Part shown: positions 56,299 through 64,000 of the stretch, piece after piece
Layout of the letters: every line of letters starts with the position of its first letter
Numbering within the stretch: the first letter of the stretch is position 1
Assembly: GCA_964509075.1 (NCBI GenBank)
Contig: CAZDWC010000005.1
Location: 62,001 to 126,000, forward strand
Source of the DNA: UBA7239 sp964509075
Lineage (GTDB): Bacteria > Pseudomonadota > Gammaproteobacteria > Pseudomonadales > UBA7239
Length of the DNA stretch: 64,000 bases
Direction of reading: 5' to 3'
Position numbers and translations under genes: made by a program
The notes under the pieces: generated by a model
Databases searched by the model: none
What the model saw: only the letters and a program-made list of their open reading frames with translations
What the model was told of the DNA's origin: nothing

Positions 56299-57660
56299 TC
56301 AGGCCAGGCCTTCGCTCACCCAGCTCCAGACCAATGCGCCGATGCAGGCCACTATCAAAACGATGCTGGTGATGCTGGCCATGCGTGAAGCCTTGCTGGA
56401 TTGCGCTGTACCCATGATATCGGCGCTGGAGGCCAGTAGGTGCAGGGCGATGACGTGCAATGGCAGCATGACTGCGTTGACGACCTGGCTGGTGTAGATC
56501 AAGGGGATCAGGGGTAAACCGGGCAGGGATACCACACTGACGGCGGCCACACTCAGGCCGATGAAGGCCGCATAGAAATACTGGAAGTGGCGCGAATCCA
56601 GATCCAGTGAAGCCGGGGCGCCAATGCCTTCTGCAATGGAATAGGCCGTGGCCAGCGGTACGATGGCAGCCGCCAGCAATGAGGCACCGAGCAGGCCGAC
56701 ACCAAACAACACGGTGGCAAACGAGCCGGCCAGCGGGCGCAGTGCAGCAGCGGCATCACCGGCATTTTCAATATGGATACCGGCCTTGTGCAATGTGGCA
56801 GCGCAGGCAACGGCAATCGCCAAGCCGATAATGCCGGTGAGCACCGAGCCGATAATGACATCGACACGCTCCCAGCGCAGGTCGGCGATCACGATTTTCT
56901 TGTCGACAGCATAGGACTGGATAAACGCCAACCCCCAGGGCGCCAGTGTGGTGCCGAGTGTGGCGGCCAGCGCAATCCAGCCCAGATTGTTCAGCGGCAT
57001 GTGGGGGACAATCGAGTGGTACCACACGTCTGACCAGTCGGGCGCGGCTAGAATGCCGTCAATGATGTACAGCGCCAGCGTGGATGAAATGATGAGCAGG
57101 ATACGTTCGATGCGGTGAAAAGAGCCGAGTACCACCACCAGTGAAATCAGGATGCCGGCCAACGGTGCGCTGATCCACGCAGGAATGCCGATCAGCGAAG
57201 CCGCCGCTGCAATGCCGGCATACTCTGCGCAGATGGTGCCGAAGTTGGCAAACAGCAGGCCGATGACAGCCGCGTAACCCAAACCGTGACCCCAGCGCTC
57301 GCGAATGACACCGACAAAACCCTTGCCGGTGGCTGCGCCGATGCGCACCGCCATCAGGTGAAATTGCACCAGCAAAATTGTGGACGCGGGGATGATCCAC
57401 AGTAAGCGGTAACCGTGATCGGTACCCAGCACCGAATAGGTGGTGATGCCGGCGGGATCATCGTCAGACAGTCCCGCCAGCAAACCCGGCCCCAACACCG
57501 CCATGAAGGCCGACAGAGCGCCGAGTCCTGCTGCGCGAAAACGTGCGAAGCGGCGACCGATGCCGCGACGGTGGTGGGCAACAGCATGCGTGGGAGCATG
57601 GCTGCGTTGGTGCAGTCTTCTTACCCAACCTTTGCGATGTCGATGTTTGTGCTTTGTCAT
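56299..57660 (-). CDS. NRAMP-family divalent metal ion transporter, atypical motif
   Basis: A 453-residue protein with eleven membrane segments and the Nramp fold. The N-terminal ~30 residues contain eight His and many Arg/Lys and may bind metal. The first segment carries Ser-Asp-Asp-Asp-Pro-Ala-Gly at 65-71 in place of the usual Asp-Pro-Gly-Asn, and the sixth segment reads Thr-Thr-Leu-Ala-Pro-Trp-Gly in place of the canonical Ala-x-x-Met-Pro-His, so both metal-binding motifs are altered. This fits the NRAMP-related group whose members transport Mg or other hard ions rather than Mn/Fe. It overlaps the yejF stop by four bases, so it is the last gene of that operon. Confidence 0.88.
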   Translation of the reverse strand: MTKHKHRHRKGWVRRLHQRSHAPTHAVAHHRRGIGRRFARFRAAGLGALSAFMAVLGPGLLAGLSDDDPAGITTYSVLGTDHGYRLLWIIPASTILLVQFHLMAVRIGAATGKGFVGVIRERWGHGLGYAAVIGLLFANFGTICAEYAGIAAAASLIGIPAWISAPLAGILISLVVVLGSFHRIERILLIISSTLALYIIDGILAAPDWSDVWYHSIVPHMPLNNLGWIALAATLGTTLAPWGLAFIQSYAVDKKIVIADLRWERVDVIIGSVLTGIIGLAIAVACAATLHKAGIHIENAGDAAAALRPLAGSFATVLFGVGLLGASLLAAAIVPLATAYSIAEGIGAPASLDLDSRHFQYFYAAFIGLSVAAVSVVSLPGLPLIPLIYTSQVVNAVMLPLHVIALHLLASSADIMGTAQSSKASRMASITSIVLIVACIGALVWSWVSEGLA

Positions 57661-59285
57661 GTCGACGTGCGCAGCAGTGCCGGCGCGGCATCCAGCAACA
57701 GTTTCGTGGCTTCATGCTGCGGCGCCAGGAAGATATCTGCGGTGCTGCCGGTTTCGACAATGCGCCCGGCCTGCATCACCAGTACGCGATCGGCAATTTT
57801 TCGCACCACGCTCAAATCGTGTGTGATAAACAGCAGCGACAGTTTTAATTGTGTCTTGAGTTTCAGCAGCAGATGGATAATTTGCGCCTGGGTGCTGACG
57901 TCCAGCGCCGAAACGGCTTCATCGCACACGATCAGTTTCGGGTTGAGGGCAATGGCGCGCGCAATGCCGATGCGCTGGCGCTGGCCACCGGAAAACTCGT
58001 GTGGAAAGCGTGTGAGTGCATCCACTGGCAATTCCACCAACTGCAGCAATTCGCGCACGCGGGCATCGCGTTCAGCCGTTGTGCCCACGCCGTGAATTTC
58101 CAGTGGTTCGGCAAGAATTTTTGCGACGGTATGGCGTGGGTTCAGTGATTCATTCGTATCCTGAAAAATAATCTGCAGCTCGCGGCGCAGTAGCTGCATG
58201 GCGTGTTTGTCGCGCGCCTGCAGGGTCTGGCCGGCGTAGACAATCTCGCCACTGTCGGGTGGGTCCAGAAATAATAAAGCACGGCCCAGCGTGCTTTTCC
58301 CACAGCCGGATTCACCCACCAATGCCAGTATCTCTTCGCTGTGCAAATCAAAGTTGACATCGTTCAAGACTTGCCTGGCGGGTTTTGCGGGTGCGAGCAA
58401 AGCCTGTGGCGGTCGAAAAGCTTTGTTGATATGGCGAACGGACAGCAGAACAGATTTGCTATGCACGTCGGCTGTCTTGATTTTACCATCGCCAATCGCC
58501 GCCAACAGGCTTTGGGTATAAGGGTGTTGTGGCGCGGAAAACAATTGCGCGGTGTTTGCCAGTTCGCATAATTCGCCGTGCTGTAACACGGCAACACGTT
58601 GGCACCAGTGTGATACCAGTGCCAGATCATGCGTGATAAACAGCACAGCCATGTTCAAACGTTGTTGCAGACTGTGCAGTAATGCCAGTAATTGTTTTTG
58701 TGTGCTGGCATCCAGTGCCGTGCTGGGTTCATCGGCAATCAACAAATCCGGTTCGCCAGCCAGTGCCATGGCAATCATCACGCGTTGACACAAGCCGCCA
58801 GACAGCTGGTGCGGATAACTGCGCAGTCGCTGTTCGGCTTCTGTTACATTCACCGCCTGCAGCAATTCGATGGAGCGGGTGCGGATTTGCTCGGCACTCA
58901 TCTCGGGGAAGTGCAGGGTGAAGACTTCTGCAATCTGTCGGCCGATGGTTTGCACGGGATTCAGCGCAGCCATCGGTTCCTGAAAAATCATGGCAATGCG
59001 TTTGCCGCGAATTTTTTGCATGGCTTGCGCTGCGATATTGTCGATGCGCGTGCCATCCAGTAATACTTCACCGCTACTGATGTGTGCCGCAGGCTTGGGC
59101 AACAAGCCCATGATGGCCTGTGCGCAGATGCTCTTGCCGGAGCCGGATTCGCCGACCAGCGCCAGGATTTCCCCGCGATTTACATCAAAAGACACGTTGC
59201 GCAACACCTCGAGCCTGCCTTCGTCCGTGTTGATGCTGACACAGAGCTGGCGCAGGCTGAGCAGGGGAGCTTGTGCTAGGTTCAT
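57657..59285 (-). CDS. yejF: ABC transporter ATP-binding protein, two-domain (YejF-like)
   Basis: A 542-residue tandem ATPase of the oligopeptide/microcin C class. Each half has its Walker A (Gly-Glu-Ser-Gly-Ser-Gly-Lys-Ser and Gly-Glu-Ser-Gly-Cys-Gly-Lys-Ser), a signature (Leu-Ser-Gly-Gly and Phe-Ser-Gly-Gly-Gln-Arg-Gln-Arg) and a Walker B (Ile-Ala-Asp-Glu-Pro, Ile-Val-Cys-Asp-Glu-Ala). The two halves and the permease pair match the YejABEF importer, which moves peptides and microcin C-type antibiotics. The start overlaps the yejA stop by four bases. The second half's Walker B has Asp-Glu, so both sites look competent. Confidence 0.95.
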   Translation of the reverse strand: MNLAQAPLLSLRQLCVSINTDEGRLEVLRNVSFDVNRGEILALVGESGSGKSICAQAIMGLLPKPAAHISSGEVLLDGTRIDNIAAQAMQKIRGKRIAMIFQEPMAALNPVQTIGRQIAEVFTLHFPEMSAEQIRTRSIELLQAVNVTEAEQRLRSYPHQLSGGLCQRVMIAMALAGEPDLLIADEPSTALDASTQKQLLALLHSLQQRLNMAVLFITHDLALVSHWCQRVAVLQHGELCELANTAQLFSAPQHPYTQSLLAAIGDGKIKTADVHSKSVLLSVRHINKAFRPPQALLAPAKPARQVLNDVNFDLHSEEILALVGESGCGKSTLGRALLFLDPPDSGEIVYAGQTLQARDKHAMQLLRRELQIIFQDTNESLNPRHTVAKILAEPLEIHGVGTTAERDARVRELLQLVELPVDALTRFPHEFSGGQRQRIGIARAIALNPKLIVCDEAVSALDVSTQAQIIHLLLKLKTQLKLSLLFITHDLSVVRKIADRVLVMQAGRIVETGSTADIFLAPQHEATKLLLDAAPALLRTST

Positions 59286-61195
59286 CGCCAGGTCTCGTCA
59301 ACGATGGAAACGGGAGGCAGGCTGCCGCCGCTGCGGCGCAAGGCGCGGATGCGATTTTTTTCTTCTATATCAATCCAGAACAGACCGGCACCCATGGCGT
59401 CGACAGCGCTGCTACTGGTGCGTGTGGCGTATCCCTTGGGTAGTTTGATCCAGGCCCAGTAGGCTTCCCGGAAATACGGGACTTTGAACAAAGGGATAAA
59501 CGTGGCGCTGTCGTAAACCTTCTGCTCCATTTCATGTGCCAGCTCTACACGGATGGCCTTGTCATATTCGGCGCGATACTGGTCGATCAGCTTGTCCATG
59601 TCAGGATCGGCATAATTGACAATGTTATTGGTCTGCGGTTTGTCTGCATGTTCGGAGTGAAAAAATTGCCGATATTCGGGTGACAGCCCGCCAGCACTCC
59701 AGCCCAGTGAAGCAATCTGGTGTTTTTTCTCCAGAACCTGTTTGAAAAACGCAGAGCTGTCCAGCAGCTGCAATTGCAGTTCGATGCCTGCTTTACGCGC
59801 TTCTTCCTTGAGTATGGCCAAACGATCCGTGTGTTCGGCGCGACCATAACTGAGGGTGATGCTCAGGCGTTGGCTGTTTTTCAGGCGAATGCCATCGCTG
59901 TCGGTTTTTGTCCAGCCGGCTTGTTCCAGCAGTTGAACGGCATGTGTTAAATCAAATACGCGGGGCTTGATGTTGGTGTTGTCGTAATCACCGTAACCGA
60001 CGCTGAGTGTCTCCAGTCGCGCATAATCGCCGTGCAAGACTGTGTTGATCACCTTGTCGCAATTCATGGCATACGCAATGGCCTCGCGCACCTTACTGTC
60101 ATCCAGCGGTGCAGCGCGCAGATTCAGCCACAGGCCTTGCGGGGATTGCGGCACATCGTTGTAGAGCCAGAGTTTGTTGATATAACCCTTGTCGAACAAT
60201 TCGCCTTTGGCCTTGTTGTGCCAGTAGTCGGGCAGGGTAACAGCAAAACTGTCCAGCTCACCTTTTTCAAAGTATTGCCAGGCAACATTGGTATCGCGGA
60301 TGACTTTGACGTGAATCTTGTCCGGGTTGAAGCGATAACGATAGTAGCGTTTGTTGTTTGCCCACCAGTCGGGAATGCGCTCGAAATCCACGTACTTGCC
60401 TTTGCGAATGTCGGACACGCGATAGGCCGCAGTGCCAGGCTCCGGCAGCCAGTTGTAATCCCGCACCCAGTTTTGATTCAGTAAATGAAAGTGGCGTGGT
60501 ACTGGGCGGATATTCACTTGCTCGGTCAGCAACTCATCATCGGGTTTGGGAGATCCGGAAATGACGGCGATGGTGTAATCGTCGTATTTGATGACGTCGA
60601 GAATCTGTGTGGTGTAGTACTCGTTGTAAAACGGCGCGACGATGAATTTTGAACGCATAAATTCCACGCTGTACACATAATCATCGGCTGTCACTTTTTC
60701 GCCGTCAGACCAGCGCGCATCCGGATCGAGTTTGAAATACACGGTTTTGTGGTCATCGCCAAAGGCCCAGTGCGTGGCGAGCGCCGGAATCGGGTGCAAA
60801 GTGTTGGGTTGTACATCGACCAGATTCATGTTGAGTGCGCGCATGTAGCCGGCAAAACTGCCGTTGGAATCCGGTCCTACCAGACGCAAGGTCAATGGAA
60901 AACTCGGCACAAATTCGCGCAGTGTGCCGCCGCGTTGCGCCGCTGGATCCGCGAATTCCGGATCACTGTCATTGGTTTGCCATTGCAGATTGGCGGGTAG
61001 TGGCGTGCTGGAAACCGGATACGGTGTCAGGTTTTGTTGCGGGCTGTGAGTGATGATCGTTTTTTCAGTTTTGTTGCAGCCGGTGATAATCACCAACACG
61101 CTGAATATCAGCACGAAAAACCCTCTCCCGAAACGGGGAGAGGGTGGCGCAACGCGCCGGGTGAGGGCGAGGGCGAACGTGCTGCGCAACATCAT
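59282..61195 (-). CDS. yejA: Periplasmic peptide-binding lipoprotein (YejA-like)
   Basis: A 637-residue family 5 solute-binding protein. The N terminus is a lipoprotein signal ending Ile-Ile-Thr-Gly-Cys (Cys40). Residues 10-25 of the signal's basic region are encoded by an inserted REP-like palindrome (see the repeat at 61121). Mature-part features include Gly-Gly-Thr-Leu-Arg-Glu-Phe, the long lobe with Trp-Ser-Asp-Gly-Glu-Lys-Val-Thr-Ala-Asp-Asp and Tyr-Trp-His-Asn-Lys, typical of YejA/oligopeptide binders. E. coli YejA is not lipidated, a difference. It is located between yejE and yejF. Confidence 0.93.
   Translation of the reverse strand: MMLRSTFALALTRRVAPPSPRFGRGFFVLIFSVLVIITGCNKTEKTIITHSPQQNLTPYPVSSTPLPANLQWQTNDSDPEFADPAAQRGGTLREFVPSFPLTLRLVGPDSNGSFAGYMRALNMNLVDVQPNTLHPIPALATHWAFGDDHKTVYFKLDPDARWSDGEKVTADDYVYSVEFMRSKFIVAPFYNEYYTTQILDVIKYDDYTIAVISGSPKPDDELLTEQVNIRPVPRHFHLLNQNWVRDYNWLPEPGTAAYRVSDIRKGKYVDFERIPDWWANNKRYYRYRFNPDKIHVKVIRDTNVAWQYFEKGELDSFAVTLPDYWHNKAKGELFDKGYINKLWLYNDVPQSPQGLWLNLRAAPLDDSKVREAIAYAMNCDKVINTVLHGDYARLETLSVGYGDYDNTNIKPRVFDLTHAVQLLEQAGWTKTDSDGIRLKNSQRLSITLSYGRAEHTDRLAILKEEARKAGIELQLQLLDSSAFFKQVLEKKHQIASLGWSAGGLSPEYRQFFHSEHADKPQTNNIVNYADPDMDKLIDQYRAEYDKAIRVELAHEMEQKVYDSATFIPLFKVPYFREAYWAWIKLPKGYATRTSSSAVDAMGAGLFWIDIEEKNRIRALRRSGGSLPPVSIVDETWR
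61121..61167. repeat. REP-like double palindrome inside the yejA signal-peptide codons
   Basis: CCCTCTCCC (61121-61129) pairs with GGGAGAGGG (61136-61144); a second stem GGCGC (61146-61150) pairs with GCGCC (61154-61158), followed by GGGTGAGGG. This double-hairpin layout resembles REP elements that begin with CCCTCTCCC and end with GGGTGAGGG in many proteobacterial genomes. It lies wholly inside the reading frame without breaking it. Confidence 0.75.
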
Positions 61196-62256
61196 TCATA
61201 CACCGTATGCTTTTTCGGATCGAAGGCTTCGCGCAGTGCTTCGCCTATCCACGTGACCAGAACCAGAATCAGAATCATCGCGCAGACAACAGAGCCGACA
61301 ATCCATTCATTATCCAACCGCGCCACGCCCTCACGCATCAACGCACCCCAGCTGGGGGTTGGTGGCGGCAAACCAAAACCGAGATAGTCGAGTGCAGTGA
61401 GCGCCGATATGCCACCGGCGATGGAAAACGGTGCGAAGGTAATCAATAACACGGTTGTGTTGGGCAGGATGTGTCGTGTGATGATACGCCAGTCACTTGC
61501 GCCCTGTGCACGGGCAGCGAGCACATAGGTGCGTGCCTTTTCCTTGTAACTGGCGGTGCGCATGTACCAGGTCATGGCCGTCCAGTCGAAAAAAACCATG
61601 ATGGCAATCAGCGTCCAGAAACCGGGGCGCATGATGGATGCCACAATCATGATCACGTACAGCGTGGGAATCGACGACCAGATTTCAATGATGCGTTGCA
61701 GCCACATGTCGAAGCGGCCGCCATAAAATCCCATCGCACAACCGATGACGGTGCCGATGGCAAAGTTACTGATAACCAGCAGCAAACTGAACGCAATCGA
61801 CAAACGAAAACCGTAAAGCAGGCGCGCAGCAATGTCGCGACCGGCGCCATCCGTGCCGAGAAAATGTTTGTGGTTCAGCGAGGGCGCGAGTGGTGGAAAC
61901 AGGCCGGGTACTGCGTGAGATTCGTAGGCGTTCCATGGAATAGGTGGCATCACCAGCCAGTTGCTGCCGGAGTTTTCTGATTTGAATTGTGCCTGCAGAT
62001 CGCGGTAATCGGTTTCGTGTGGATAATCGAGACCAAACGTGGTGCCGGGCAGCATGCCGCCGTAAGTGGGAAAGTAGTATTGCCCTTGATAATGCACGAT
62101 CAGGGCGCGGTTGTTGGCCAGCAGCTCGGCGCCACAACTCAAGGCAATCAATGCCAACAACACAATTGCCGAAGCAAGGCCGCGTTTGTGTCGGCAGAAG
62201 CGCAGCCATTGCTTGCGGGTTTGAGGATGCAGCATCAGACTCTCTCCATCACTCAA
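61192..62256 (-). CDS. yejE: ABC transporter permease (YejE-like)
   Basis: A 354-residue permease with an N-terminal membrane segment, a long periplasmic loop (about 40-150) and five more segments. The permease loop reads Ala-Ala-Arg-Ala-Gln-Gly-Ala-Ser-Asp-Trp-Arg-Ile-Ile-Thr-Arg-His-Ile-Leu-Pro-Asn, the ABC-permease EAA-type motif, and Tyr-Leu-Gly-Phe-Gly-Leu-Pro-Pro-Pro is present. The long loop with Phe-Gly-Leu-Asp-Tyr-Pro-His-Glu-Thr-Asp-Tyr and Pro-Pro-Ile-Pro-Trp-Asn is specific to YejE-like proteins. It overlaps yejB at its start and yejA at its end. Confidence 0.95.
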   Translation of the reverse strand: MSDGESLMLHPQTRKQWLRFCRHKRGLASAIVLLALIALSCGAELLANNRALIVHYQGQYYFPTYGGMLPGTTFGLDYPHETDYRDLQAQFKSENSGSNWLVMPPIPWNAYESHAVPGLFPPLAPSLNHKHFLGTDGAGRDIAARLLYGFRLSIAFSLLLVISNFAIGTVIGCAMGFYGGRFDMWLQRIIEIWSSIPTLYVIMIVASIMRPGFWTLIAIMVFFDWTAMTWYMRTASYKEKARTYVLAARAQGASDWRIITRHILPNTTVLLITFAPFSIAGGISALTALDYLGFGLPPPTPSWGALMREGVARLDNEWIVGSVVCAMILILVLVTWIGEALREAFDPKKHTVYE

Positions 62257-63274
62257 AACGCACGCGTGGATCGACAGCCGCTACACAGAGGTCGGACAGA
62301 ATATTGCCGATCAGGAACAGCGCCGAAGAAATAAACAGCATGCCCATGACCACCGGGTAATCGCGTTCGACCAGTGCTTCGTAACCCAATAGACCCATGC
62401 CATCGATATTGAAAATGGTCTCTACCAAAAAAGAACCGGCGAGCACAATGGAAATACTTTGGCCAAATGATGTAGCTAACGGAATGAGACTGTTGCGCAG
62501 TGCGTGGCGAAATACCGCCTGACGAAACGACAGACCCTTGGCAACGGCCGTGCGCACATAATCACTGGCGAGGTTTTCCATCAGGCTGTTTTTCATCACC
62601 ATGGACGTCACCGCAAATCCGCCGGCCATATAGGCGATGATCGGTAACACTGCGTGGCTGGCGAGATCGAGCAGTTTTTCACCGGTTTTCAAATCGTCAA
62701 AATCATCGCTGACAAATCCACCCAGTGGCAGTACATCCCAATGCGAGGCAAACAGCGTGAGCAGCAGGATACCGAGAATGTAATTGGGAATGGCATAGCC
62801 AAAAAACACCAGTGCCGAACTCCAGTGATCAAACGCACTGTCATGCTGCAGTGCCTTGCGTATGCCGAGTGGAATGCACACGCCGTAGGTGAGCAACAAC
62901 GTGATACTGCCGAAGAAAAGTGATATGGGCATGCGTTCGGTAATCAGGTTCCATACCGGCTCCTGGTAACGCGTGGAGCTGCCGAGATCTAACTGCACAA
63001 TCCGCGTGAGCCACTGTGCATAACTGACCAGCACCGGTTTGTCGAAGCCGTAATAGGCGCGCAAATCGGCCAGTTGTTCATCTGAGAGTGTGCTGGATGC
63101 AGCGGCATCGCGTTTGCCGTGAGCTGCGCCTTCGCTGCCTGCCAGCTGCGCCTGGGTGATCATCTGCTCGATGGGGCCACCCGGTACAAAACGGGTGAGT
63201 GTGAACACGATCAGCGTAATGCCCAGCAGGGTAGGAATGGTCAGTAACAGGCGGCGCAGCAGGTAACGAATCAT
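62249..63274 (-). CDS. yejB: ABC transporter permease (YejB-like)
   Basis: A 341-residue permease with six membrane segments. Pattern: Arg-Arg-Leu-Leu-Leu-Thr-Ile-Pro-Thr-Leu-Leu-Gly near the N terminus, Phe-Val-Pro-Gly-Gly-Pro-Ile, Leu-Asp-Leu-Gly-Ser-Ser, and the coupling-loop sequence Tyr-Val-Arg-Thr-Ala-Val-Ala-Lys-Gly-Leu-Ser that meets the ATPase. It starts the operon; its start is 19 bases from the queF stop on the same strand, so queF-yejBEAF-Nramp could be one transcript. Confidence 0.95.
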   Translation of the reverse strand: MIRYLLRRLLLTIPTLLGITLIVFTLTRFVPGGPIEQMITQAQLAGSEGAAHGKRDAAASSTLSDEQLADLRAYYGFDKPVLVSYAQWLTRIVQLDLGSSTRYQEPVWNLITERMPISLFFGSITLLLTYGVCIPLGIRKALQHDSAFDHWSSALVFFGYAIPNYILGILLLTLFASHWDVLPLGGFVSDDFDDLKTGEKLLDLASHAVLPIIAYMAGGFAVTSMVMKNSLMENLASDYVRTAVAKGLSFRQAVFRHALRNSLIPLATSFGQSISIVLAGSFLVETIFNIDGMGLLGYEALVERDYPVVMGMLFISSALFLIGNILSDLCVAAVDPRVRFE

Positions 63275-63293
63275 GATTTGCAGGCCTGTTTCA

Positions 63294-64000
63294 TTACTGG
63301 CGCAACTGACGCATGCGTGTGGGTTGCAGCGTGCTGTCGCTGCTGCGGAAAGGGTTGATATCCAGACCGCCGCGTCGCGTAAAGCGACCTTCTATGCTGA
63401 GCAGCTCTGGCTGGCAGTGTTGCCACAGGTCACAGAATATTTTTTCGATGCACTGCTCGTGAAAACCTTGGTGCAAACGATAGGAGCAGAGATAGCGCAG
63501 CAGACTGTCATGCGCGATTTGGGGGCCGCGATAGTGAATGCGTACACTGGCCCAGTCCGGTTGGCCTGTCACCGGGCAGTTGCTGCGCAGCAAGTGGCTA
63601 ACCAGCGTTTCTTCCTGAATCTTGTGGCCAGTTGTCAGCAGGTCTGCGTGGCAGTGGTATTCGTCAATTGAAATGTCTTGTTCGTCTATGCAGGTATCTG
63701 TCCAGGGGGTTATTGCCAGCATGTCGCTTTGCGCGGCAGTCAGCAACTTCACTTCGACATTGCCGTTCACGATGGCAGCTAGATCGCGCACGATGGTTGC
63801 CTGTGCGGTTTGCCAATCCTTGAATGCCGTTTGGTTGAAAGAGTTGAGATAGAGTTTCAGTGATTTGGATTCGACGATGTTCGCAGTGAGTGCACTGTAT
63901 TCGATCAGCGCGCAGGCCGCTTGTGGCTGGCCGCGTGTGTTGAGCCACGAGAGTTCGAAACCTGTCCAGGTGTCACAACCGCCAAACGGCAGTCTTCGTT
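63294..64000 (-). CDS. queF: NADPH-dependent 7-cyano-7-deazaguanine reductase, 5' end outside the window
   Basis: The frame is open to the right edge, so the N terminus is missing; about 234 residues are visible. The enzyme reduces preQ0 to preQ1 in queuosine synthesis. Visible are Leu-Pro-Phe-Gly-Gly-Cys-Asp-Thr-Trp-Thr, Val-Glu-Ser-Lys-Ser-Leu-Lys-Leu-Tyr-Leu-Asn-Ser-Phe-Asn-Gln-Thr and, in the second half, Arg-Ser-Asn-Cys-Pro-Val-Thr-Gly-Gln-Pro-Asp-Trp with the catalytic Cys and, seven residues on, the Asp. This is the long, E. coli-like bimodular form. It ends 19 bases before yejB. Confidence 0.96.
   Translation of the reverse strand, partial: RRLPFGGCDTWTGFELSWLNTRGQPQAACALIEYSALTANIVESKSLKLYLNSFNQTAFKDWQTAQATIVRDLAAIVNGNVEVKLLTAAQSDMLAITPWTDTCIDEQDISIDEYHCHADLLTTGHKIQEETLVSHLLRSNCPVTGQPDWASVRIHYRGPQIAHDSLLRYLCSYRLHQGFHEQCIEKIFCDLWQHCQPELLSIEGRFTRRGGLDINPFRSSDSTLQPTRMRQLRQ

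Overview
The window reads as a chromosomal segment of a gammaproteobacterium, probably from the Pseudomonadales/Cellvibrionales side. Three conserved gene blocks point there: exbB-exbD-lpxK-kdsB-LMW phosphatase-murB, ribH-nusB-thiL-pgpA, and pyrC-rnt beside a motY-like gene. recA-recX with an SOS box, map-glnD-dapC and a YejABEF-type ABC operon agree with this. LpxK and KdsB show a Gram-negative envelope with lipid A and Kdo. Species assignment is not possible from the sequence alone. Coding density is very high and no gap longer than 300 bases lacks a gene.

Layout. 1-8.9 kb: a membrane protein cut by the left edge, a lipoprotein, a DUF1285 protein, a large lipoprotein arylsulfatase on the minus strand, an S49 peptidase, an epimerase-like protein and uvrC. 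8.9-16 kb: a small DUF6882-like gene, an LLM-family oxidoreductase, pgsA, an SDR, the riboflavin/thiamine/phospholipid cluster ribH-nusB-thiL-pgpA and a second sulfatase joined to it by a 4-base overlap. 16-27 kb: BluB-like flavoenzyme, two unrecognised proteins, a YajR-like exporter, lemA with two TPM-domain genes, a DUF4136 lipoprotein with a periplasmic binding protein, nadC-TauE, a cobalamin-domain radical SAM protein and a universal stress protein. 27-36.5 kb: a minus-strand run map-glnD-dapC-nth that ends in a 1003-residue fusion of a GT-C-like membrane glycosyltransferase domain with a divergent sulfatase domain. 36.5-44.5 kb: a perfect 24-bp palindrome, rnt-pyrC, a lone GspE/PilB-type ATPase, motY-like, yaeQ, recA-recX, a methyltransferase-like gene and tRNA-Arg(CCU). 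44.5-51.4 kb: a cyclic-nucleotide-binding protein, an acyl-CoA dehydrogenase and the exbB to murB block followed by an AlkB-type dioxygenase.

The most unusual region is 52.35-53.72 kb. dusA is interrupted near its 5' end by a roughly 1.33-kb insertion bounded by 16-bp direct repeats that lie in the codons for the conserved Ala-Pro-Met-Ile-Asp motif. The displaced original dusA start is still visible just after the DUF2062 gene. The insertion carries a single gene, a GSU2403-type nucleotidyltransferase-fold protein with a palindrome over its promoter, and no integrase. It looks like a minimal or relic dusA-targeted integrative element.

The right end (54.4-64 kb) holds a coiled-coil protein, an alpha/beta hydrolase, and a tightly overlapping minus-strand operon yejB-yejE-yejA-yejF-Nramp-like, then queF cut by the right edge. 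A REP-like palindrome is embedded in frame in the signal peptide of the YejA-like protein.
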